Assembly (NCBI GenBank): GCA_021234155.1
Contig: JAJEKV010000032.1
Location: 10,920,099-10,984,098, forward strand
Reading direction: 5' to 3'
Source of the DNA: Isoetes taiwanensis
Taxonomy: Eukaryota; Streptophyta; Lycopodiopsida; Isoetales; Isoetaceae
DNA: 64,000 nt
Shown here: positions 12,969-24,753 of the stretch, piece after piece
How positions within the stretch are numbered: position 1 is the stretch's first letter
Layout of the letters: each line of letters opens with the position of its first letter
Made by a program: the position numbers and the translations under genes
Notes under the pieces: model-generated
What the model saw: the letters and a program-made list of their open reading frames with translations, nothing else
Database searches by the model: none
Told to the model about the DNA's origin: nothing

Positions 12969-13274
12969 TTGGAAGTTGATGTTAAATATATTGAAGAATC
13001 TGAAGCTCAATCTCTGGCTATTGGGAGTAAATGTCAATATGTCAATCAACTGGATAAAGATAGCTCTTCCTTTTTCTTTAGAGCAGCTAAAAATAGGATT
13101 ATTAACAATGGAATTGTTTCTGTTAACGATGATCTGGGAAATATAATTCAAGGGCAGCAGAATATTCAATCTTTCTTCCTTCAAAAGTATAAGGATCTCT
13201 TCAATCAGCAATTTAATTCTAATGTGGATCTTGACAATTTTTTCAATTTGTTTGATCCTTGCAATGACATGTTT
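12969..13274 (+). pseudogene. LINE linker between endonuclease and RT
   Basis: The translated segment contains QLDKDSSSFFFRAAKNR and NNGIVSVNDDLGNI, the usual L1 linker pattern (D.S.FF...K.R...N.I.....D..G). It runs into the duplicated target site of the insert at 13289 and resumes at 13953. Confidence 0.65.
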
Positions 13275-13952
13275 GATAATGAGGTTCTATGCTGGAGAAC
13301 CCAAATGATTGGAGGATCTATATCCTGTTGTGGAGGATTTGGAAGGGGCGTAATAACTTCATTTTTAATTTTAAAATTACGCATCCGGAAGCTGTGATTA
13401 AGCAGATTAACCATGATATCAATTGGATCACTGCTGCAGAATGTAATTGTTAATATTTGTGTTTCAGGAATTATCTTCGTGCTGGTGCAGAAAATCAAAT
13501 GGAAGCGAATCAATCTCAGCACCAACCAGGAATGGCTGAAGGTGTTCGGCCCCCCGAATATCTATGGGCACAATGAACCTTGTTTGTGCAATTGTTGCTG
13601 TGATCAGAATCCGGATGTCAGAAGAGCTCTACTGTGCGGGGCCAAAGATAATAAGGGGAGATTCAATATGGCGAAAGCAGACTCCTGCCTGTGCATCTTC
13701 TGCATCCTTACTATTAAGGTCAGGGGGAGAGGTCGAAAGATTAAAAATCTTAACCTCGGATCCCCCTTCTAGTTTGGTACCCATATGGAACCCACTCTCT
13801 GAATTTCGTGCTCTACTACTTTGTGATAACAACTTTTTTTACTTACCCTTTATGAATGGGTTATACTTCTCTGTAAATAGTAATTTTTGTAATCTTATTT
13901 ATACATAAATATACATATCGGCCTTCAATAAAAAAAAAGATAATGAGGTTCT
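13275..13952 (+). mobile_element. 5'-truncated LINE 3' end with 14-bp target site duplication
   Basis: The sequence GATAATGAGGTTCT occurs at 13275-13288 and exactly again at 13939-13952. Between them lie 650 bp ending in an A-rich tail (about 13928-13938). The start of the insert translates to a LINE C-terminal pattern (LWRIWKGRNNFIFN). Target duplication, truncation and poly-A are the signature of target-primed reverse transcription. The insertion landed in the older LINE. Confidence 0.88.
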
Positions 13953-14589
13953 TATGGCCCTTCCTCAAAAGCAGGAAATTTTCATTACTTTTTGCATTCC
14001 ATGGCTCTTAGAAAAAGTCCGGGTCTAGATGGCTTTCCCCCAGAATTTTACAAAGAATTTTAGGACATAATGCAACATGACATCACTACATTCATCCAGG
14101 GAGCCTGGCTGGCTGAACATCTCCATCTAGCTGTTAATGCTGGTCTTACAACTTTGGTGCCTAAGGTGAAGAGCCCTTTGGGATTTTCAGATTGGAGGCC
14201 CATTTCATTAACACACATCAGCTATAAGATATTGCACAAGTTGTTGGCCAACAGACTGAAACAACATTGAATAAGATAATCAGTCCAGTCCAAACAACCT
14301 TCCTTCCCTCCAGGAGCATCCTTGCACAACTTCATAAGAGCATATAAAGGATTGCATTGGAGAAAATTTAGTGACTAGAGGTGCATATTATTAAAACTTG
14401 ACTTCAAAAGCACCTTTGACACTATTCATTGGGACTTCTTATACAGGGCCATGGACTTCATTAGCCTCTCTCAACAGTTTATCAATTTGATCTATGCTTT
14501 CAACAAAAAAGCCAGATCAACAGTCTTGGTTAATGGAAACACTTCTCAATTCTTTCCGTGTAAGAGAGGAGTCATTAAAGGATGCTCAT
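13953..14589 (+). pseudogene. L1-type reverse transcriptase remnant
   Basis: Recognisable RT blocks are KSPGLDGFPPEFYK, SDWRPISLTHISYKILHKLL (with ANRL following), KLDFKSTFDTIHWDFL and CKRGVIKGCSL. One or more stops and frame changes interrupt them. The domain is cut at 14590 by the 3' LTR of the gypsy element. Confidence 0.8.
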
Positions 14590-14757
14590 TGTTTGAGGTC
14601 CGGATTCGGGAGAGCCTGTAAGAAACAAATGAGCTAGAAGGAAATAGAAGAACAATGAGTCAAGACAAGAAAAATCTTGAATGATCACCTTGAAAAATCT
14701 TGAAAAATCCTTTGTGACCTTAGAAATAGTCCTGTGCCTTTGGGCATGGGACTACCA
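14590..14757 (-). repeat. 3' LTR of gypsy copy 1 (about 168 bp)
   Basis: On the minus strand it begins TGGTAGTCCC and ends CTCAAACA (TG...CA). It is preceded by a G-rich polypurine tract (GATGGGGGGGC, 14758-14767). The inner end matches the 5' LTR remnant at 21336-21364. It is unusually short for a gypsy LTR. Confidence 0.75.
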
Positions 14758-16075
14758 GCCCCCCCATCAAAGAACACTCAGAGGAAAGAAAAATGGGCAC
14801 CGTCTCCGTAGGAGGAAAGTTCTCTAGTTCATCGACATCATCCTAGCAGCAATTGGACCATGACCTGATTATGATATCCATCAACCAATTTTTGACGATG
14901 TTGGAGGGCATCAGACGTGGCCTGGCCAAGAGCTGGCGTGGCATCCACAAGAAACCCGGTCTGAACCACTTCTTCTAAGGCCTGGTGAGTTGCAGCAGGG
15001 ACAAACTGGCTTTCCATAAGCAAAAGAGTTTTGAGGCTGGAGGCAGTGACACTAGCATTTGGATTGCAATGAAGGTTGGGTCACCGACGATTGAAGGAGC
15101 TTGTGAGGATACATCGCAAAGCAGCACAGAAACCATCCTGCTTATGGATAGAAGGATCCGGAGAAGTGGCATCCTTGGTCAAGAATTGTGTTAAGCCAGC
15201 CATGACATTAGCAGGAGTCTTTCACGACTTGTCATTGGGGATATAAATCCAATTTGTGGTGTTATCCAATCCTCAACCAAGATTGGATCTAATTATTTGC
15301 AAAGAGTTTCAATCTCCAGACGGCATCAAGATGTCAAGAGGGGAGGGTTTCCAGTCAATTGGAATGACCTGATTTTCAAGATAGGAACGAAGAATGTTCA
15401 AGGTGCCAATGTGCTGCAGAAATAACTGTGCATAGCCGATCCCATAATCTTTATGCAAATGTGTTTGAGCGCACTGGAGAGCTTCCTGAGCCCAAGGGGT
15501 GAGATGGAAATAAAGCTCAGGCATATATTCCTTTTGAAGGGCAGCATTGAAAGTGAATCAGAGAGATATTTGTTATCCTTTTGGAGTAACAAAACAACAG
15601 ACGTATTGCCCGTGAAACGTGGAGGGATAGCCTTCAGAGAATTTTTCTTGAACGTAAGCAAGATAAAAATCATGCAATATATAAGCCATGGGTTAAATAG
15701 TGCGGCGGATAAAAAACTAAAGATCTTAAAAAGGTAACAACTGAAAATTGACCAGGGCGCACAAGACACCTCGTTCTATGGTGAGGCTGGCCCAAAGATG
15801 TGAAAATTTTGGACTGTGAGTGGGCCTTCCACGAAACCGGAGGTGCTGAGTCGTGGCTTGACATAGTCCAGGTAGCCCGTAGGGAGAGGATAGTCTCGAC
15901 TAAATCCAACTCCGCGAGTTGAAAAACTCTAGGGTGAACTGCCTTAATAACTTTTTAAGATCTCGAAATTTGAGTTTGCCAGGATTGAATTCCTTTGTTT
16001 TGTCTTTTGATCATGCCAGGTTTCATGAAGTCGTTGGAGTTGATAAATGTGCTCTTTTAAAGCAGCAGGAGGATT

Positions 16076-16540
16076 TTAAGTAGTGCCAACTGAAATCTTA
16101 AATGTAGGTAGAATGTACACAAATGGCATCAAGGCCTCTTGACCGTAGACGAGCTTGGAAGGAGTTTGGCCAGTAGCAATTTTGTAGGTAGTGTTATAAG
16201 CCCATAAGACGACATGTAGCTTTTCATGCCAATCTTTCCAAGAAGCATGACAAATTTTCTTGTGAATAGATATGAAGGTTTTATTTGTGCTTTTCGCAAG
16301 ACCATTTCCCTGAGGATAATAGGGCGTGCTTTTTCTGTGATGTATATGAAGGTAATCCGTGAGTTCTTTGATGGTGTGATTGACAAAATGAACACTACGA
16401 TCACTAACAAGTTCCATAGAATACCCAACACATGTAATAACCTGTGTGCAGAGGACTTTCACCGTGTTGGCCGCGGTGTTGTCGGGCAGAGCACATGCTT
16501 CGGCCCATTTAGTGGCCCAAGATAAGGATATAGCGGGCAT
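16076..16540 (-). pseudogene. gypsy integrase core fragment
   Basis: The translation contains SDRSVHFVNHTIKELTDYL, KSTPYYPQGNGLAKSTNKT, WKDWHEKLHVVLWAYNTT and TPSKLVYGQEALMP. This is the classic integrase pattern D...F, PQ.NG..E...K and W...L..A..AYNT. The expected catalytic Glu region reads GLAKSTNK, so it looks altered. Upstream integrase sequence is present but frameshifted. Confidence 0.85.
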
Positions 16541-17254
16541 GAGTATGACTAGCTAATCGGTCTATAGGACCTATAAAATCATTTACTAAAGGGAAAGGGC
16601 GTGGAAACCCGGATTAATGGTAAGGCATCATGGGCAGTTGGTCGACGTTAACAGATATCGCAAGTCCGGACATGGGCATGAGCATCTTCAAAGAGTGCGG
16701 GCCAATAATAGCTAGCCAGAAGGATTTTTGTGCCGTGTTGTCGCCACTGAAATGGCCACTTCTCAAGCCTTTGTGTGCTTGTTAAACAATACGTAGAATT
16801 TCATGGGTAAGAACACACCATCGCAAGATCATATCCTTGTCTCGTTTGTAAAGATGGCTCGCAACCATGGTGTAGTCACAGGCTTCGCAAAAGAACCGTT
16901 CTGGTGCTCCAGAGAGAGTGTGGAGTCTGCTGGCGGGAGTGTACCTGTCAATAAGTATTGCTGATAATCATGGAACTAATGATACTTAGCCGTGATAAGA
17001 AAAAGTTGAGCATCTAGAAAAGTGTCAGAAATGCCAGAGGACAGAAAACTTGATTTTGCTACCTAGGAGATAGTGGCAGAATTGTTGAACACAAAAAATG
17101 AGACCCAAGGCCTCATGCTCCGTGGCAGAGTAATTTCTTTATGTGAGATTGGGTTTCCTCCTAGCAAAATGGATCGGTTTATATGAGGTTCATACTCCTA
17201 GTAGAGGACAGCTCCAATAACGAAGGCAGGGACGTCCACTGGACATGAAAGGGT

Positions 17255-17476
17255 TTATCCAGGGACAAGAACCAAAGCCCGAAGTAAAACCTTCAATTGT
17301 TGAAAAGTTGCTTCTGCAGGGGGATTCCAAACCCAATGTGCTTCATCCCGTGCGAGTTTATGGATAGAATCAGCTTTCTCAGTCAACAGGAATAAAGGTA
17401 GCATAGTAATTGACTTTGCCAAGAAAAGATCTGGTCTCTTTAATATTTTGCAGGGGGTTTGGCTTGCAGGACACAA
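17255..17476 (-). pseudogene. gypsy RNase H-region fragment
   Basis: This fragment follows the RT on the minus strand. It contains AHWVWNPPAEATFQQLKVLL, equivalent to the 'F.W......AF..LK..L' connection to RNase H. It is short and broken on both sides. Confidence 0.65.
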
Positions 17477-17686
17477 CTGATTTTGGCTGGATCGGTGGTG
17501 ATGCCTTGTTTGCTGACCACATGCCTAAGAAGGACATCAGAAGTCACACAGAAAGTACACCTCCAGGTTGGAACTGATGTTAGATTTATCACATTTTTGA
17601 AAAACGAGCTCTAGTTTGGAAAGGTGGTCTGCCTCCGTACTGTAAGCCGCGAAATCATCTTGGAAAACTTGAAGAAAGGCATTTTC

Positions 17687-18079
17687 TTATACGTTATCTT
17701 GAAAGACAGAAAGCATAATGCATTGAAATGTAGAGGGTGAGTTTGAGAGATCGAAGAGCATGATTTTATAGGCAAAAAAGCCCCACGGCATGGTGAACGT
17801 GGTCTTCAGTTGATCTCTGGCGAATAGAAATCTGATCGTAACCAGAAAGCCATCCATGAAAGAATACATTTCGTAGCCAGCCACTTCTTCAAGAACTTGA
17901 TCAGTGAAGGGGAGTGGAAAATGGTCCTGCACTGTGGCCTGATTTAATTTTCTGTAATCCACATAAATGCAGATCTTACTATTGTGTTTAAGAGCAATGA
18001 TGATAGGGCTCACCCATTCTGAACGCTTGACTTCATAAATAAGACCGGCAGTCAGAAGTTTATCAATTTTAGCTTTCAT
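17687..18079 (-). pseudogene. gypsy reverse transcriptase fragment
   Basis: The translation contains the RT start (KIDKLLTAGLIYEVKRSEWVSP), CIYVDYRKLNQATVQDHFPLP and MPWGFFAYKIMLFDLSNSPSTFQ. The motif expected to read YS.LD...GY is YSFMDGFLVTIRF, so the catalytic block is degraded. Confidence 0.85.
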
Positions 18080-18612
18080 GCGGTCACGGTAATTTTGGTT
18101 GAGCCGATACTATCGTTGCTAGATGTGATGGAAGTCGTGTTTGGTGGGTATAGTGAGCTCTCCTAATTCTTTCTTGATACCATGTAAATCTTTGTAGTTT
18201 CACGTGAAAATATACTTGAACTTCTTGAAAAGCCAAGCAAATTTTTCTCAAAAATACGGCGAGAGATCAATGGCCAAATGATTTGGTTGATTTTGGCCTA
18301 AGTCAAGGATCTCTATCTCAGGAGTTTAGATGTGTGGAATAACCTCTGCATCAGTGACTTGATGGGCTGGAGGTTGCAACAAAACTAGTGGTGCTGCACT
18401 AGCAGTGGTAAAGAATAAAAGCATTTGGGTTGGATCAACTAAAGGTTTGTTCATGAAGGTGGCAGTGCTCGGGCTCCTCAAGAGAAGGCAAGAGATTAAC
18501 CTGATTACAAGGCACTAGATAAGGATCAAGCAAAGTAGCGAAATCATGATCTTGATCCAGGTTCATATCACCCTAAGGATCATATTTCGGATAAACTGAT
18601 AAGGGCAATTCG

Positions 18613-19310
18613 TTAGGAGGAGCTTACATCATCCGGATCACTGTCAGACAAGGATGGTTTAGCCTGTCCCACAGCAATGAGTTGTCCAGTTTTGAGATCT
18701 ATACTGGCATTCAAATGACCATCGGTGATAACCAGTTGATCAATATCCCAATAGTGGATACTTTTAGCTTGTCGAAGGAAAGGACGACCAACAAGCATTT
18801 TATAATCATCGGGATCTTCCCCTGCTCTACAAACACCAAATTTTAATGGAAACTTAAGATCACTAATGCTAAAGGTCAGCTGTGGGGTGATACCTTGTGG
18901 ACGCGTGATGTGTCCATTGGCAAGTTCGATATTATAAGGTGCACAATATAGCTGCTTGATCCCTAATTGATGCCAAAGTTTATCCCTGATGAGACTAACT
19001 GCACTGCCTCCATCAATCTGTACATGGTTAACTTGCTGGTTGCAGTGGATGTGGAAGTAGGCACGACACCCACGAAAACAGTAAGTAAAGGTAATTGTTC
19101 CCGAGAAGCAGGATAAAGTTTGAGAATCGTGGACAAACTGAGAGAAATCTTAATTTTTGCAAGTTTCTCCTAGAGTTCCATGGGGATACTTATCACGACA
19201 ATGGTCATGTCTGCAGAGGCAGGTTCCGTGGGTAAAGAAGCGGGGACTTCCTTTAAAAGCTCAACTTCCATAGCAATATTGGGAGATGTTCGAGTGCATG
19301 GTGGCGGCGT
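18613..19310 (-). pseudogene. gypsy protease region
   Basis: The segment ending LVGRPFLRQAKSIHYWDID is the usual end of a gypsy aspartic protease/linker ('lilGrPwL....a.id'). Upstream frames are broken and the catalytic DTG-like triad was not confidently located. Confidence 0.5.
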
Positions 19311-19622
19311 GGAGGCAGAAGGGTCAGCCCCTCATGTCTGAGCATGGTTTGTAGCGTGAACATTCACAAGTGTACGACCTTCCGCTGCTTGCATGAGACG
19401 AAGGATACTCTGACGAACTTTGGGCACAAAATGAACCATTTTGGTGGTAGAATCCACAGAGATAGTGTCAACTGCATAGACAGACCGTGTGTTCTGAGGT
19501 GTGAGTTGATAAGGGCGAGTGCCATGGGCTTAGCATGACATCAAACCAACCCAATTGAAATGTTGAACTGGGGGATTTAAGGCCTGATAAATTTCTTATT
19601 GAGCCTGTTGGTCTAAAGTAGC

Positions 19623-20933
19623 CTAAGGAGTGGCTTGTGTAGTTTGCTGTCGTTGGTTAGGGGCGCATGGTGGTTTTTTCAACGTGGGTCGGGGACTCTG
19701 TTTTCTATTAGCCACCCATAATTGATAGGCAGTGAGACGAATATAAGCTGTTTGGTTTGTACTGCAGGTAACTGGACTTATACTTGAGGAAGTTGAGGGC
19801 ACATCATAGTGGTGTCTCCTCATTTCCTACAATGATAACATTGGGCTTTAGCAAGATCAATAAAGACTGACCACGCTGCTGCTGCGGTTGGTGAGGTGTA
19901 GTTTGGACCTGAAAGACCATTTTCTGGCGGAAGGGCATGAGGTTAGCACGCGTGCATTCTTCTGTAGTGTGATTATACAGATTGTACCATTTGCAATGAG
20001 ATGGGCCATTCGTAGAATTACACTCATTTTCATGATAGCCATGATACTTACAAATATAGCAACAGATTTGACTACCTTGCGGAGGTTGAGAATGCTGATG
20101 AGTCACAGCGAGGTGTGGAGAACCATAGCAGGTGGCATAAAAGGGAGGTCCGTCAAGGGAACATCCCTGGAAGACACATTAACCCAATGATTCACCAATT
20201 CGATGGCCTGAGTCAAAGACTTGGGCCGCAAATAATTTTGTCATGAGACGAATAGCGGGAGGCAGCCCTTGTAGGAACCATGCTAAAATCTGGTTTTGCG
20301 TGGGATATTCCTTGAGTTTGCCGACAAGAATAAGCAGACGGTCAGCAAAGTCTCTGGCAGACTCCATGGCCTATTGTTGAAGTTCATTGAACTGTTCAAA
20401 AGTTGTTGATCATCATCCAAAGAACTATAGTGGGCCAGAAAGGTTTTTTTCATATACCGTCGGCTTTGTTTCCAATGGCTCTTGTTTGCGATGAGCCATT
20501 GGTGTAGAATGAAACTTGATCTGTGGTTGGAAATGATCATTAAGAATTGTGAGGGCCTTGAAATCTTCCATGCTTGAGAACTTTGATCAACAATGGGCTT
20601 GCCCTTAGCATTTTCAAAGGTGGGGTAGGGAAGTTTTAGATTCAGGCCGGAAGCGGAGACTGAGGGAATAGCTGGACGAAATACATATTCAGGCTGAGAT
20701 ATTGGGACTTGAGGGTGCAAAGTTGCTTGAGGACAGGAGGGGGCTCTCATGACTGTTGTAGGCAGCAGCACAGAGAAGCCTGGAGGTCCCGTAGGGGTAG
20801 GAAGCTTGCTGTCATGAAGGGAAGCAACATGGCATGCATCAGGATCAAGCGTAAAGGTCACTAATGTTGTAGACATTAACAGGAGGTTGAAGAGAAGGCA
20901 AAGACGGAAACTCATTAACACAGATAGGACCAA
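19623..20933 (-). pseudogene. gypsy gag remnant
   Basis: The gag core contains WLIANKSHWKQSRRYMKKTF, ESARDFADRLLILVGKLKEY and LAWFLQGLPPAIRLMT. Near 20050-19990 is a zinc-knuckle-like stretch (CCYICKYHGYHENEC). The end AYQLWVANRKQSPRP is shared with gypsy copy 2 (AYQLWVANGKQGPRP at 41702-42091), so both belong to one family. Several frameshifts are present. Confidence 0.8.
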
Positions 20934-21313
20934 AAGAGATCTGAGAATAGCCTATGCCATGTTGCGGCGAAGAGGGTTGGGAAGGCACAGGAGTTGACAT
21001 GGGCAAAATATGAGATTAAGTGCTTTTGAGAGATTGAAAATATGATGGAGTCTGATGGACAGGGGTTGGATGAGGTGATTGTGGTTGGGAACAATTGTGA
21101 CAATGCATAGGGAATCCTGGACATGAAGAAACCCTAGGTGTGGGGGGTGCCGAATGAGCATGGGAATGTGGGCGGCCACCTTTAATATCATAATCTCCAT
21201 AATAGGAGTCACGAGAAGCAACCCGGCGTTGCTGTCAGGCCAAACGAGTGGAAGTTTGGCTGAGAATCTCTTCTCGAGTAAAAGCCAGAAAAGACATCGT
21301 AAGAAAAGGAACT

Positions 21314-21335
21314 AGGACCCGGCAATCGGCGACAG
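21314..21335 (-). other. gypsy primer binding site
   Basis: On the minus strand, directly after the CA end of the 5' LTR remnant, is CTGTCGCCGATTGCCGGGTCC. It resembles the tRNA-Asp type PBS (TGGCGCCGTTGCCGG) of many plant gypsy elements. Confidence 0.55.
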
Positions 21336-21364
21336 TGTTTGGGTTCCGAATTCGGGAGAGCCTG
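21336..21364 (-). repeat. 5' LTR remnant of gypsy copy 1
   Basis: About 29 bp match the inner end of the 3' LTR ('ttcgggagagcctg' shared). The sequence then changes abruptly to LINE, so the rest of the 5' LTR is missing. Confidence 0.65.
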
Positions 21365-22185
21365 AATCCTCCTTGATTCATGGCATCAAATGGAGACGAT
21401 CTAATAAAGAAATCTTCAATGCTATTATGCAGGCTTTAAGAGATTGGTCGGATTCTTTTGATCCAATCTCCTGGAGTTGTGATAAGAAAAAACTGTATAA
21501 TGTCTCCAGAATTTACCAAATAATTCTGGACCTCCAGACTTAAAATCAGCAACAGTTTGGGGATGCCCAAATGAGACAGCTACCAAGCTTATTGTTGTTG
21601 GATGGACAGCACATTGTGCTAGGAAAATCATCTTTTTTAGGTGGATTTTATTTAACAAGAGTCTTTCCACTAATGAATGAGCAGCCAACTTTGACCCGCG
21701 TATTTGTAATCTTTGTTCTCTATGCTGCTTGCAGATTGAGACAAATTTGCATATTTTAAATGTCCAAGGCTTGTAACCTTTTGGTCTTCGGCCACCAATC
21801 TTTGTACTGCCACCATAGGTTCCACTTTTGCTGATTTCTTGAAATTTCTAAATTTTCAAGTGCCTTCTATGGTACTTTGAGAACTCTTGCTCTCTGGTCT
21901 ATCTGGAAACACAAAAATAGAGTACAACATTCTCCCAAGCCTTTAGCCTAAATTGGCTCAAGGCATGTTTCCAATCTTTGTTGGTTGATATTGCTTTAGC
22001 TCATAGTCTGAGAGGCAGTATTTGGATTTAGTATCTGCAAATTGATTTTTATCATTAGTCTCCTATGCTGGAGTGAGTACATAATGCTTCAGGCTCGTGT
22101 ATCGGGACTGTTGTCTTATGCTTGCACAATTAGATGAGATTTGTACATCTTGTAATGTTTACCTATGATTAATAAAAAAAAATAA
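21365..22185 (+). pseudogene. LINE C-terminal region and 3' end
   Basis: Frames here read as the L1 C-terminal zinc-finger region: WPNETATKLIV, then TAHCARKIIFFRWILFNKSL, then ICNLCSLCCLQIETNLHIL. After non-coding sequence an A-rich run (about 22168-22185) closes the element. It continues the L1-type LINE interrupted by gypsy copy 1. Confidence 0.65.
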
Positions 22186-22189
22186 AGAT

Positions 22190-22830
22190 ACGAATTGGGA
22201 CTCTCTTGGGAGTTACTATGGGTTTTATGATTATTTTAGCTTATCATTGACTAATACTGATGTTGATGCAGGAAGAATTTGTTATGATATGGTGGCCCCA
22301 CCAACCGTGGAAGATATGGCCCTAAACCTATTCTGGATTCGAAGTAATATTGAGGAGAATATGGTCATTTTGAAACAGGAAATGTTGGCACAGACCGTCA
22401 TTGGTATAATTCTGAAAGACGAAGATATTTGGTGGTGGAATAGCTTGAAGATGATCTTTGCAGCTAAATGGGAAGAACATTTTGATATTACTTCCAAACT
22501 ATCACATGCCTTTTGATCTAGATGAATTGGAGACTCTTTATCACATTATACAGGTTGACCCATTGGAGTTCACCTTGGGCTATGAATAGTTTTTGGATGA
22601 GATTTTAAGTTCCCGAACTTTTGAATCCAAAACTCTTCCATTAATATTTCTGATACTGTAATTGGTTGCAGCTAATTTTGTTTACCTTTATACTGTGAAT
22701 TTATCTTTTTAGTCTCCGTTTGGGCGAGTTTGTAACTTCAAAGGTTCATTTTTTCCTTTGTTGTTACTGTATATTCATGTAAATCCTTTTGCATGTAATA
22801 TAAACCACTGTCTTAACCTCAAAAAAAGGG
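22190..22830 (+). other. unidentified transcribed-looking or retroposed segment
   Basis: An 89-codon open stretch (22247-22516) shows no recognised domain and is followed by AT-rich sequence and an A/G-rich run (22819-22846). It could be another LINE-derived 3' end or a host gene fragment. I cannot assign it. Confidence 0.3.
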
Positions 22831-23045
22831 GGGAAGGGGGGGGGGAGTATTTGCTAAGATCATGCCAGATTTATCTCTTCCAATGGGAGCACATTATCTT
22901 TATGCCTTTTTCAGAGATAGATAGATTCATTCGTCTGTTTGCATATTTGAGCATGAATATATTTCATCATGTTAGAGCATCATTTTCATTGCGAGAAGAA
23001 ATTCTCGAGATTTAAGGAAGTTGTTTAGGGCAACACTTTTCAACC

Positions 23046-23321
23046 ATGGCGAGTTCAAATTCTATGCTTATGATCCCCCCTCCCCAGCCTTTGATGGTAC
23101 GGGATTTGAAGGATGGAACTACCTCAAAGAAAAAGCTCTTATGGAAGGCAGTAGAGGGAATTGATCTGCCACTGGAAACTCCAAAAGAAGACCTTCTGCA
23201 ATCACATACTGAGTTGGAGGATCTTAAGTATCAAGATGGCACTGATCTTCGCACTCACATTGCCAACATACAGGAATTCTTTGATTTTTTAGATGTTGTA
23301 ATGTATTTATCTCGCCATTAA
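23046..23321 (+). pseudogene. possible Ty1/copia-type gag fragment
   Basis: One frame reads AFDGTGFEGWNYLKEKAL and another ends YQDGTDLRTHIANIQEFF. Both resemble the start and middle of copia-type gag polyproteins (F.G..F..W......L, then ...G..L..HI......). The two parts are in different frames, so the fragment is broken. Confidence 0.4.
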
Positions 23322-23360
23322 GGCCCTTAAATCCACAGGTGGGTGTTTACACAATAAAGT

Positions 23361-24726
23361 ATGTATTCGCATCACAACAGGCCATTGGCCTCAAGATTTT
23401 CAACTAATTCATTTAGAGACAGTCTTCAAAGAACACCAGAGCTTCATCGTCAAAGCAGTGCGGACAGGCCAATGGAGAGGGCGGTCGAGGCACATAAACC
23501 TGACACTCAGGGACCTGACAGCCAAAGAGAGGATACTGCGAATGAGATCCAGGCTCGAACAGTCATGCAACGCCAAGGGCTGCACAGGGAATTGGCCAAG
23601 GCCAGGGAACTGAATCAAGCAGGGATACATGCGGGTGTCAGGAACGGCAAAGTGTACCTGCACAAGAGGGTAAGGGAGCAAGCAATCCCGATACAAGAAC
23701 AGAATGTGGGAACACCGGGATTAACAAAGGCAATAGAAGTGGAGAAGGAGAATATCAAACCCTTGATGGCCATGCCGCAAGGGCAGGAAAGCAGAGTTTT
23801 TTTTTTTTTTTGGGGTGGGTGGGAGGGGGCTTAAAAGCCGATAACCCTAGAAGGGAGTCAACACAGAGGAGCAGAAAAAAGCGGAAACGGGGTCGGCGAA
23901 GACCGAACACCCCAAGCAGGAACCATGGGTCCAACCCCGACAATGAAGACCAGAGGCCGACCAAGAAGAGCAGGCAAGGGGGGCAAATACACAGAAACCC
24001 CGAAGGAGCAACCCCGAGGGAAGCGACGCTGACAATATGGTACTAGAATTGTACCGGGTACCCCTGGGACGACGGAGAGAGACTCGAGGGAGCCCGCAAC
24101 TGCAACATAATATGTCTGGTAGAGACATGGGAGCACAACGTCAAGAGGCTACCGGAGGAAGAGGGGTACCAGCTATTCACATGCTGGAAAGATAAGGATT
24201 TTAAGATAGGAAGAGGAAGTGCAGGCTTAGCCTGTTATGTGAAGGATAGTGTAGCTAACAGTGCATGTATTTTACATTCGGATATCAATAAAAGATACAT
24301 GGTCCTAAATATCCAATTGCAAAACAAACAAGACCTAATTCTGATCATAGCATATTACCCGCTAAACAGTGACAAGCTAGAACTGCTAGACTTGAGGGAG
24401 AGTATGATGAAATGGAAGAAGCAGGGGCCAATGATCCTAATAGGGAATCTAAATGCTAGAACAGGTCAGGAACAAGCACAAAACACAAACATGGATGAAA
24501 CAAATGGTCAGCTAACATATGCTGCGAGAACACAGGATTGGAAAAGGAATACAGAAGACAAGACAGAGATCAATGCCAAAGGTGAATTACTGCTAGAAGT
24601 ATGCACGGCGACAGGGGTCATCATATCTAATGGGGTACAAAAATGGGGAAGATCAGGGAATTTCACGAGTCAGAATGCACATGGGAAAAGCATAGTGGAT
24701 TATGTGATTATGAATGACCAACATTA
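23361..24726 (+). mobile_element. second LINE, 5' part (ORF1-like and endonuclease)
   Basis: A purine-rich, Arg/Gln/Glu-rich region (23361-24060) precedes an endonuclease domain open from about 24080 to 24726. The domain contains CLVETWEHNVKRLP, GRGSAGLACYVKDSV, ILIGNLNARTG (normally GD.NAR.G), SNGVQKWGRSGNFTS and KSIVDYVIMND. The domain then stops exactly where the 14-kb element begins and resumes at 38782. It differs from the L1-type LINE upstream and is closer to the RTE/jockey/CR1-like style. Confidence 0.8.
24239..24726 (+). pseudogene. LINE endonuclease, N-terminal part (split)
   Basis: This is the best-conserved stretch of the LINE endonuclease. The catalytic-region motif reads GNLNARTG, where Asp is replaced by Asn in GD(L/F)N. 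That would weaken or abolish activity. The missing C-terminal motif (usually SDH.P) is across the insertion at 38782-38880, where it reads ESHRPIQLTL, again lacking the Asp. Confidence 0.8.
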
Positions 24727-24753
24727 GGGCAGATTCGGGGTCTCAAAATGGCC
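24727..24753 (+). repeat. left terminal inverted repeat of the 14-kb element
   Basis: A 27-bp end that starts GGGC and finishes AAAATGGCC. It pairs with 38753-38779 with three mismatches. Confidence 0.88.

Larger units (their letters stand above)
14590..21364 (-). mobile_element. Ty3/gypsy LTR retrotransposon copy 1
   Basis: On the minus strand the order is PBS, gag, protease, RT, RNase H, integrase, polypurine tract and 3' LTR, which is the Ty3/gypsy order. The 3' LTR is complete but short. Only about 29 bp of the 5' LTR remains. Coding regions hold many stops and shifts, so the copy is dead. It sits inside the L1-type LINE, whose sequence continues on both sides. Confidence 0.85.
10196..22185 (+). 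mobile_element. decayed L1-type LINE, interrupted by several insertions
   Basis: Pieces of one L1-like non-LTR retrotransposon occur in order. They are an ORF1-like region with basic residues (10196-11800), endonuclease remnants (about 12008-12760), a pre-RT linker and RT (12969-13274 and 13953-14589), then, after a gypsy insertion, the C-terminal part with a zf-RVT-like segment and a 3' tail ending in an A-rich run near 22168-22185. Many stops and frameshifts make it a dead copy. The 5' boundary is not clear. Confidence 0.75.
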
